The position numbers were made by a program, and so were the translations under genes. A stretch of 60,000 bases of DNA, taken from the NCBI RefSeq assembly GCF_963678635.1, contig NC_087071.1, positions 12,725,088-12,785,087 on the forward strand, read 5' to 3'. The stretch is from Symsagittifera roscoffensis. Lineage: Eukaryota; Xenacoelomorpha; Acoela; Convolutidae. A model generated the notes under the pieces. The model saw only the letters and a list, made by a program, of their open reading frames with translations. It searched no databases and was not told the origin of the DNA. Numbering within the stretch: the first letter of the stretch is position 1; each line of letters opens with the position of its first letter. Positions 17,597 to 25,178 of the stretch are shown in pieces.

Positions 17597-17637
17597 CGAT
17601 GAGGACATCGATCTTGAGTCCGGGGAGTATGTGCCAG
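17597..17637 (+). promoter_or_regulatory. LTR copy of the hairpin/GTCCGGGGAG module (copy A)
   Basis: Five-base arms CGATG-AGGA-CATCG (17597-17610), then GTCCGGGGAG (17618-17627) running into GTATGTGCC, which resembles a splice donor. It lies about 270 bases after the TATA box, so it is probably transcribed. It matches the block inside ORF1. Confidence 0.5.
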
Positions 17638-18165
17638 TCGGTCATGTCTGGAGGTTTGACCTTGAGAGACGCGAAAATGCGTGGTTTTGGAGTGAAGTTT
17701 TGATTTTTTTTTAAATTTCGAATGAAGCCTGTCATGCTCAGTTTTCTCGTACCAACTGAAAACAAGAAAGTGAAACATCAGAACCTCCGAATTTACAATT
17801 GCGGGAAAATACTCAAGAAAAACAGCGGGAAATTGCTATTCGCAATTTCCAGATGAAAAATAGGACACGAGTAGAGCTGTTTTATTCCGGAATAGGAAGA
17901 GAGATAATAAAGAGAAGAGAGAACTATTATTCGGAACAAACTAGAGTGAACCTTCGATGGAAAGGTGGACAGCTTGAGTGTCCCAATGGTTCATACAAAA
18001 ACTCAAATTCTAGAGCCAGAACTTACTTCTGTTACCAAAACTGACCAGTATTAAACTTGTTTAGTTATATTATCTAATTCTTGAGTTGCTTACCAATTTA
18101 ATTACTCCTTGTACTCGAGTGCATCAACATGTGAGTCCCTAATTTAAATTTCTCAAGTGTGTTTT

Positions 18166-18660
18166 TGTGACATTCGACCAGAATGGCCAAAATGCAATTT
18201 GTGCAGACTTCGAATTTTAGCAGCGAGCCTTCCGGATTGGTGGTTATTAAGAATTAAGGACGTTATTGGAACGATCAGCCAGACGGTGAGGGCTGGAATA
18301 TTCAAGTATTTTTAAATTTCAAAAATTCGAATTATGACGTCATACTTCTGAGAAACGTCAGAAACGGCCATTTTGGCAAAAACGAGAAAGAAAAACACAA
18401 CAACTTTATCTGCGATAGCGAACAGGACGAAAATCGAGATAAAAAACGACAACGAACTACAGAATAGCAGAGGACGTTCCGAGTTATGTGCTGCTACAAT
18501 AGTTGCAAGGCCGTTGCGAACAACGGTGAAGGGTAAGAAGACAGCCCTCCGGATTAGGAAGAAATCAAGATTAGCGAGCTTGATCCAGCGGATTCATCAA
18601 TCCGGAAGGGTAAAGGAACTGAAACTTTTATCCTGTTGCATCAACTTTTAGCTTCCTGTC
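18166..18660 (+). other. Extra segment within the copy A LTR
   Basis: About 500 bases with no counterpart in the 19610-20895 LTR. It contains GGCCAAAATG (18184) and the inverse CATTTTGGC (18368) and a small basic open frame (18373-18651) of no recognisable family. It may be an old insertion, or sequence lost from the copy B LTR. Confidence 0.45.
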
Positions 18661-19077
18661 ATGTCCTGACTTGAATTTAATTAATATCTAGATTCATTTT
18701 GATAAGGATGAGAAGCTAGGAGTTGGGGGAAAGGGTTGATCCATCTTCGATGGAGATGATGATTTTTATCTACTGAACAAAAACAATAGTAATATAATAA
18801 GTAGTAGCCCTGTTTTTAGGAGTGACCTCGTGGTCTGGGGATACTGAGACCCAGCCATGAGCTCACTATTTGCATGTAATTAAGTTAATTTGAGCGTTCT
18901 GGTCGAAGCCGGAGAACAGTAACGTTTTTATCGACCCGATGTTGGAAAAGACCACCGAAAAGTACTGGCTTGGTAGAGACGGTGAAAAGCATGCAAAGCT
19001 CTGTTTAGACGCTAGCCAGTCGTCTTAAGACTTAGTTTTGTTTTCCCTCGATATGTATCTTCCGGGCGAATGTTACA

Positions 19078-19193
19078 TTTATGATTGTTATGTTGAGATA
19101 AGGCGAGTTTTAGGTTGATCCATCTGAAATGGATCAAAGTTCCACTGTCCAATAAAAAGTAACTTAACGGATTGTTCCGACCCTGTTTTTAAT
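19078..19193 (+). repeat. Fragment of a copy-B-type LTR
   Basis: Matches 20526-20640 almost base for base, including GGTTGATCCATCTGAAATGG and an AATAAA at 19151. It starts directly after the end of the copy A LTR and stops where ORF2-tail sequence begins. The simplest reading is that copy A inserted into a B-type LTR whose remainder was later cut by a rearrangement. Confidence 0.7.
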
Positions 19194-19563
19194 TGGACCG
19201 GAAGCTTTCAAGAGACTCCTGCTAACCCATCGAAATGCGATCACGACAGGATGGAAGAGAGTGGGTAAAATGTCTAGAGACAATACCAAAGCGAGGGAAT
19301 CGATACTAGAGGAGGACCTGGCGAAGAACGTGAGCTTGAGCCTGCACAACTCCTTTTGCTTGAACCGGGAATCTAGGGTGAAGGCACTACCCAACCAGGC
19401 AAAGAGGTTGCAGGAGCAAAGAGAATGGATGCGATCCTATGAACAGCTGAAGGCTTGGGAGGAAATCGTGATTAGCTCCGATGATGAAGAAGAACTGTTG
19501 AGACAGTTTGCCGTATCAAGTACTTCAGGGTGTGGCACCTCCAAGGCGAAGAGTGCGAGATGA
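19194..19563 (+). pseudogene. ORF2 C-terminal tail, truncated duplicate (B')
   Basis: Starts abruptly in the middle of ORF2 (FKRPLLTHRNAITTGWKR) and runs open to TGA 19561-19563. From here to about 20750 the sequence is nearly identical to 34692-36239, with about a dozen differences in about 1.55 kb counted by eye. It is the 3' end of a second B-type element that shares its LTR with copy B. It has no start and cannot be expressed as is. Confidence 0.85.
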
Positions 19564-19592
19564 GTGGATGGTTCGAATGGATCTTGAGTCTT

Positions 19593-19609
19593 GAGAGGGA
19601 AGGGGGGCT
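19593..19609 (+). other. Polypurine tract (B')
   Basis: GAGAGGGAAGGGGGGCT immediately before the TG that opens the LTR. Confidence 0.65.
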
Positions 19610-19692
19610 TGAGTGTGGATCCGGGTCAAACTTGGATTCACGAAAAAGAAATTTTAACGAATCAAATATTGTTATTAATATACTATATTTAC

Positions 19693-19700
19693 TATATAAA
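19693..19700 (+). promoter_or_regulatory. TATA box in LTR of copy B
   Basis: TATATAAA 83 bases after the LTR start, same position as in copy A and in the 3' LTR (35193-35200). Confidence 0.6.
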
Positions 19701-19958
19701 TCAAAATGCTGCATGACAATTTCCTGATTGAATGGGACAAAAGAAATTTTAAATGATTGCCTTAAAAAGCAAGAATTCAAGGGTGCAGGTGTGTGCAGAT
19801 TTTGATTGCTGTTTAGCGATAGTGTGAAAATTTTACATGGCCGTGAATTTTGGGGTGTAGATAAGCTTAAGTCTGCTGCGAACTTCTGTAAATGACCACT
19901 GGCACTGTACCTTGAGCAACACTTGATTTTCTGGGACTCACTGGCAGACGACAGCACG

Positions 19959-19998
19959 CGATGAGGACATCGATCTCGAGTCCGGGGAGTATGTGCCA
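19959..19998 (+). promoter_or_regulatory. LTR copy of the hairpin/GTCCGGGGAG module (copy B 5' LTR)
   Basis: CGATG-AGGA-CATCG at 19959-19972 and GTCCGGGGAG at 19980-19989, running into GTATGTGCC. Confidence 0.5.
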
Positions 19999-20906
19999 GT
20001 CGGTCATATTTGGAAGTTTGACCTTGAGAGAAGCAAAAAACACTTAATTTTGGGGTGAAATTTAATTTTTCAAAAATTCGAATGGAGCCTGTCATGCACG
20101 ATTTTCTCGCGATAACTGAAAGTCAAAAAAGAGAAGTCAGAACAATCGAGTGACAATCGCGGGAAAGTTGCAAGATAAATCAGTAGGAAATTGCTATTCG
20201 CAATTTCCGTCACAGTAATAATCTAGAGTAGAGCTGTCCCATTCGAAACAGAAAGAAGCGTATTCCCACGAACTGGATTATTGTGACTTGAGTATTATTC
20301 TAAACTGGACTAGAGTGAACCTTCGGTGGAAAGGTGGACAGCTTGAGTGTCCCAATGGTTCACGAGAAACTATAGTCTAGAGTACAAACTTGTTCTTGTT
20401 GTTAAAACTGACAAACATTAAACTCATTTTTGTTACATTATCTAATTCTCGAGTTAATTACCGACTGAAGTACTTCCCTTTCTTGAGCGTGCTACAATGT
20501 GAGTACTAATTTAAATTTCTAGAGTGTGTTTTATGATTGCTATGTTGAGGTAAGGCGAGTTTTAGGTTGATCCATCTGAAATGGATCAAAGTTCCACTGT
20601 CTAATAAAAAGTAACGTAACGGATTGTTCCAACCCGGTTTTTAACGGCGTTCATGTATTTTGGGTATCTAGAGACCTAAGTATGAGGACGTTCTTAATTC
20701 TAGAGTGGGGGGATATTTTAGTAGTAGCCTTTAAGCTGTAACGGGTCGTAGTCTCATGTCACAAACGAACCGAATTGGCTCCGACTGATTTGAGGTAGAA
20801 AAACACAAGAGATAGTGTCCCTGACTCTTGAGCCAATAGTTATAGGGCCTATTTTTCTTAAGCCTCATGTGTGAGTGCAGTAGACGAATGTTACATAGTG
20901 TTTTTA

Positions 20907-20921
20907 TGGCACTCCTGGGTG
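20907..20921 (+). other. Primer-binding site (copy B)
   Basis: TGGCACTCCTGGGTG begins with the TGG that pairs with a tRNA CCA end. Copy C has TGGCGCTCCTGGGTG at the same place. It lies 11 bases after the LTR end, farther than is usual. I cannot name the tRNA. Confidence 0.6.
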
Positions 20922-21390
20922 TTTTTACGACATCATGACTACGGAGTCGAACCCACTTGAGACAGCTTCGGGCTGAATGCCCATTCTAGAGTACCGGCGG
21001 TGCGGTTCGACAGGAACGTGCAAACCTTCCGGTTGTACCGTGATAGCTTTTTAAGTAAACTCGAGAAAACTTCCTGGTACGCTCTCCGAACGAGGCTTAG
21101 CTAACCGAGTAAAGGGGGGCAACTAGGGGGACAAAAACACGAGCAAAAAGACAAAAAGCAAAACAAAAACCAAAAAAGAATAGAAAAAGGAACAAAAACA
21201 ATAAAACGAAAAAAGACAGTGACTTTGACACCAGATTAGTTGGATCAAACCTTTATATTAATTAAATAGTATACCCATACTGTTTTACAAGTTCGATCGT
21301 TTCGATCAACCTAGTAATTTAATCCAGTAACCTTAATAAAGAGCCCGAGTGTGGGGCGTTGTAAAGGGTTTTCAGATAGCTTGGAACTTA

Positions 21391-21585
21391 GCTGAACCAA
21401 TAGGAGACTTGACTGGAAGAGGTGACCAGCCGAGTGGGAAAGTGGTTCAGGAGCACTTGAGCTGAACCAATAGGAGACTTGACTGGAAGAGGTGACCAGC
21501 CGAGTGGGAAAGTGGTTCAGGAGCACTTGAGCTGAACCAATACGAGACTGGACTGGAAGAGGTGACCAGTCGAGTGGGAAAGCAG
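21391..21585 (+). repeat. 70-base tandem repeat, about 2.8 units
   Basis: Units start GCTGAACCAATAGGAGACTT at 21391, 21461 and 21531. The first two are identical over the unit; the third has drifted. Confidence 0.9.
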
Positions 21586-22512
21586 CCAAGAAGGATTTGG
21601 CAGTTCTCGAGTTCTCAAGTTGGGCAGAACGGGTATCGTTAAAATTCACATTACATTATAGGAAATAAGTGTAAAATTGGATAAGCGATATCCCCCGGTT
21701 TTGAGAAACGTTTTTACTTGAGCAGGCCTGGAGACAGGACTACGATTTTCTCTCGAGAGGTTTAGCACCCGGCGCTTAAGGTAATTTTAGGCTTAAGAAG
21801 GGGGGCTAAAAAGGGGGGAGGTTAGAAGGGGGCTGGTTAAGTTAGAGGTTGGCGGTTGATAATTGTAAAAAGAGGGGAATTAGAGTAACTAATTAGTCGA
21901 CATCGTTGATTTAGTTACATTAGTCATTTACACGCGTTGGTCATAGGAAGCGGATATCCAAAATTGGAATTAGCTTAAGGTAGGTACCCTGGTCGGATCG
22001 GTAGGGGGGAACGGACATAGACAGTTTTTGTGTTACCCCATAAGATCGCTAGCAGGGGGGAAGGAAACGCGTGGCAATTAGGTACCAGACATTTTTTTCG
22101 ATAGAAGGTAGACATTTGTCACCTTTGAATTTTAGGTGGGCTCATCTTTCCGTTTTTATTACTTTTTCTAGCTTGGATTTTTGTTGCATTTTGGTGAGGA
22201 TTTGTGTTTAGTTTTTATACGAACAGGTGATCACAAGATACCTGCGCACAGGTTTTGGTCTCAAGTTGCTTGGAACATTGAAAGAGAGGTAATTAAAAAG
22301 AAATAAGAAAAAGGGGGTCAGCATTTGGCTTTTAAGAGAGGGTTTTTGGGAAAATTTTACTAGAGCTTGAGTGGTGGTACAAGGTACAGTGAATCAAGAA
22401 GTCCCCATAACGAAGAAGAAAGAGGTCCCACCGCTCAGACACTTGTCAACAGTCTTGGGACAGTGCCAAAGAAGTCCTGGGACAGTGTTGGACCAGAACA
22501 GTCTTGATACAG

Positions 22513-23095
22513 TCTTGGAACAGTGGTCTTTGGACAGTGGTATTGGGACAAGGGTCTTGGGACAGGGTCTTGGGACAGTGGCCTTGGGACAGTGGTCTTG
22601 GGACAGTGGTCTTGGGACAAGGGTCTTGGGACAGGGACTTGGGACAGTGGTCTTGGGACAGTGGTCTTGGGACAGTGGTCTTGGGACAAGGGTCTTGGGA
22701 CAGGGTCTTGGGACAAGGGTCTTGGGACAGTGGTCTTGGGACAGTGGTCTTGGGACAAGGGTCTTGGGACAGGGTCTTGGGACAGGGGTCTTGGGACAGT
22801 GGTCTTGGGACAGTAGTCTTGGGACACTAGCCTTGGGATAGTAGTCTTGGGACAGTAGTCTTGGGACACTAGCCTTGGGACAGTAGTCTTGGGACACTAG
22901 CCTTGGGACACTAGCCTTGGGACAGTAGTCTTGGGACACTAGCCTTGGGACACTAGCCTTGGGACACTGGTCTTGGGACACTGGTCTTGGGACACTAGCC
23001 TTGGGACAGCGGCCTTGGGACACTGGTCTTGGGACACTAGCCTTGGGACAGTAGCCTTGGGATAGTACTCTCAGGACAAGGGTCTTGGGACACTG
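22513..23095 (+). repeat. 14-base minisatellite (GTCTTGGGACAGTG)
   Basis: About 40 units, with variants GTCTTGGGACAAGG and GCCTTGGGACACTA. The left half is mostly the first two forms; the right half mostly the CTAGCC form. It lies in the leader, 350 bases before gag. Confidence 0.92.
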
Positions 23096-23448
23096 ACGAA
23101 GTACTGGGACAATACCGAACAGTCTTGGGACAGTAGAAAGAAGCCTGGGACGGTACAAAGAAGAGTAGGGACGGTAACTGGAAGTCTTAGGACAGTATAA
23201 AAATTGAAGTAAAATTACAACAAGTTGTTTTAAGACAGAATTAAGACAGAACAAGACTAATTGGAACCCGGTACGGTTGGGACCACAAATAAAGAAAGTT
23301 ACTCAAAGATTTTAGAGAACTGGAACAAGGTTTTTATCACGTTGTATATTTTCTTTTAAGAATTTGTTTCCACAAAATTTTTTTTATTCTTAGAATAGAA
23401 TTGTGTATATAATAATATTGTAAATAAGAGCAATTGTAAATAGAAATA

Positions 23449-24762
23449 ATGAGACGGAGTAGGGTACCGGTGCTTGAAAAAAGGTCAAGTGGATCAAACA
23501 CGAAATATAACTCGTCGCTGCGTGGAACGACATCAAGGGGCCCAAGCAAAACAAAAAATAACTTTTCAGTTAGCATGGTCAGCACGATGTGTGGCACCGA
23601 GAGCAAGACGCGAGAAGATGCGAGGGAAAAACAGGTGGAGCCTACAATCGAAATCGACCTAGAGACACCAGACCAGAGCGTAGATGAACTGGAGAAAAAG
23701 ACGACGGAGTCAACTCCAATGCCCAATGCAGAAGAACCAAACCCGAAACCCATAGAGTTCTCACCAATAGACAATGTGGAAGATGCAATAGGCAATACCG
23801 AAGAAACGGTGAAAGAAGACTCTCAAGTAAAAAAGACATCTTTTACAGAAAGGTTGGCGATGATGGTCGGAATAAAAACGAAAGAAAACATGACTGAAGA
23901 ACCAAAAGCTGAAAGAGCACGAACATTTGGGACAGTGAGCACGAAGACGACAGAAGCCAATCAAAGAGAGGAACAAAATAAAGCAGAAGCTACGGCCGAA
24001 GACAGACCGACGGCTGACCATGAAGAGGCTACTATTGAGCTAGGTGACTTGATGGCGAAACTGAATCAGATCGACAAAAAACTGAAGCACAGCAAAGAGG
24101 ACAGAGAAGCGATAAGAAAAGAATTAAGATACAACAAACACGAGTATCTGGATAGTTATTTTAACCTGGCTAAGGCAACAGATGAGAGACTCAAGGAGAT
24201 GTCAGATAAGGTAGAAACCACCAATGAAGAACGAGATAAGAACATCAAAAAAGATATGCAACAGTTGAAAAACCGATATGATGATGTCAACAGCCAATTA
24301 GGTAGCCTGGAAAAGAGAATGGACACAATGAGCAAGAATCAGGCCGAAAGTTCATGTGCAATACAGACGAAATTGGATGCAATCTTAAGAAATTCTACCT
24401 CACAAGAAAGACCAGCAGCGGATCGCACGCAAGGCACCAGAGTTGACTTTGTGGAACCACAAAGGGGCAAACGGCAATCGACACCGTTGCCCTTAACCCG
24501 GGATACGGTGAGCATAGCACCAACAGCTGCTAAAACAATCATGAAGAATGGAACGTCAAGAACAACGACTTGCCCGGGGGACTCAACAGCTAACAGCAAC
24601 GCAGGTCCGGATGCTATGACATGGGCAAGCACTTGGGCTATGAAAGTGCGAGGAACACTGACTCGAGCGATAGGAGGGACGGAAAATCAAGAAAAACTTT
24701 CAAGAAGCCAAAGGAATTCAAAGACGACTCCGATGGATGCATCGACACTTGGGTGGAAGTGA
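23449..24762 (+). CDS. gag N-terminal part (copy B)
   Basis: Starts at ATG 23449 (MRRSRVPVLEKRSSG), a basic N-terminus resembling that of copy C (MQRRDSLG). An acidic Thr/Glu-rich region follows, then a coiled coil at about residues 195-300 (LMAKLNQIDKKLKHSKEDRE), which probably drives Gag assembly. The end of the real frame is at about 24650, where about 22 bases present in copy A are missing; codons beyond this to 24762 are out of frame. This is the only gag start in the window lying intact behind its own leader. Confidence 0.85.
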   Translation: MRRSRVPVLEKRSSGSNTKYNSSLRGTTSRGPSKTKNNFSVSMVSTMCGTESKTREDAREKQVEPTIEIDLETPDQSVDELEKKTTESTPMPNAEEPNPKPIEFSPIDNVEDAIGNTEETVKEDSQVKKTSFTERLAMMVGIKTKENMTEEPKAERARTFGTVSTKTTEANQREEQNKAEATAEDRPTADHEEATIELGDLMAKLNQIDKKLKHSKEDREAIRKELRYNKHEYLDSYFNLAKATDERLKEMSDKVETTNEERDKNIKKDMQQLKNRYDDVNSQLGSLEKRMDTMSKNQAESSCAIQTKLDAILRNSTSQERPAADRTQGTRVDFVEPQRGKRQSTPLPLTRDTVSIAPTAAKTIMKNGTSRTTTCPGDSTANSNAGPDAMTWASTWAMKVRGTLTRAIGGTENQEKLSRSQRNSKTTPMDASTLGWK

Positions 24763-25178
24763 TGAGATTACACCTAGAGCAAGATAACTTAAATGATGAA
24801 AGACAAGCATGCACAGCCATACTCAGCAACTTAGAAGGCACGGCATTAAAATGCGTGGTCGCAAAGAAAGAAGAAGAACGCGACACCGCGGACAAGATCT
24901 TCGAGATATTGCTGAATCGATTCGGGTCAGGCATGAAGGGTCACCAAGCGATGATGCGATTTGAAAAGAGAAGGCAGAGGGACGACGAGTCAATAGATCG
25001 GTTCCTAGATGACCTCGAGAGCTTGAGAAGAAGGAGTGACCCAGAGGAGTCGACAAACAGAAGAAACTTTAGCATTGCCTCGAAGTTCATTGATGGGGTA
25101 AAAAGTGACGACCTAAGGACAATGTTAGCAACATACTACACATTGTCGAAAGACAGCGCACCACCCCAGAAGAAATGA
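24651..25178 (+). pseudogene. gag capsid region, frameshifted (copy B)
   Basis: After the 22-base loss, reading continues in the frame of 24621-25178. It carries the capsid-like block (FKDDSDGCIDTWVEVMRLHL to RTMLATYYTLSKD) and keeps the Gly-Ser pair (RFGSGMKGHQ) that copy A lost. One base is missing at about 25162 relative to copy A, which moves reading to the next frame. Confidence 0.85.

Larger units (their letters stand above)
1..19077 (+). mobile_element. Copy A: giant Ty3/Gypsy LTR retrotransposon, 5' end outside window
   Basis: The domain order gag, zinc knuckle, protease, RT, RNase H, integrase is that of Ty3/Gypsy elements. It is followed by a second long coding region with an SGNH hydrolase, a polypurine tract and an LTR ending in TGTTACA at 19077. 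The 5' LTR, leader and gag start lie left of the window. Compared with copy B (about 85-90% alike by eye), copy A carries at least seven breaks in ORF1 and several in ORF2, so it is a degraded copy, although most of its coding sequence is still readable. Confidence 0.9.
17248..19077 (+). repeat. 3' LTR of copy A
   Basis: Runs from the end of the polypurine tract to GGGCGAATGTTACA at 19077. The end matches the ends of the copy B and copy C LTRs. It aligns with the LTR at 19610-20895 apart from about 500 extra bases (18166-18660). A TATA box (TATATAAA) is at 17331-17338. The exact start is inferred from copy B, where it is TG; here the two bases are CG. Confidence 0.7.
19610..20895 (+). repeat. 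LTR shared by B' (3') and copy B (5')
   Basis: Opens TGAGTGTGGATC after the polypurine tract and closes GACGAATGTTACA, 1,286 bases. TATA box at 19693-19700, hairpin/GTCCGGGGAG module at 19959-19989, AATAAA at 20603-20608. An ORF2 tail on its left and a PBS on its right show that it is the junction LTR of two tandem elements. The distal 145 bases have no partner in the window because copy C cuts the other LTR. Confidence 0.78.
20896..23448 (+). other. Leader (5' untranslated region) of copy B
   Basis: 2.55 kb between LTR and gag with no convincing gene. It holds the PBS, an A-rich run (21121-21220), a 70-base tandem repeat (21391-21585), a G-rich stretch (21780-21850) and a 14-base minisatellite (22513-23095). 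The repeats create long accidental open frames on both strands. Confidence 0.75.

Noticed and set aside
18373-18651. 92-codon basic open frame in the copy A LTR
   Set aside because: Lies in a segment absent from the other LTRs, no known domain, and short enough to be chance.
21391-23095. CRISPR array
   Set aside because: Repeats are directly adjacent with no unique spacers, inside a eukaryotic retrotransposon leader.
22371-23254. Several long overlapping open frames on both strands rich in LGQ/LGT or PKT repeats
   Set aside because: They are products of the 14-base minisatellite, whose unit lacks stops in several frames. No unique protein sequence remains once the repeat is removed.
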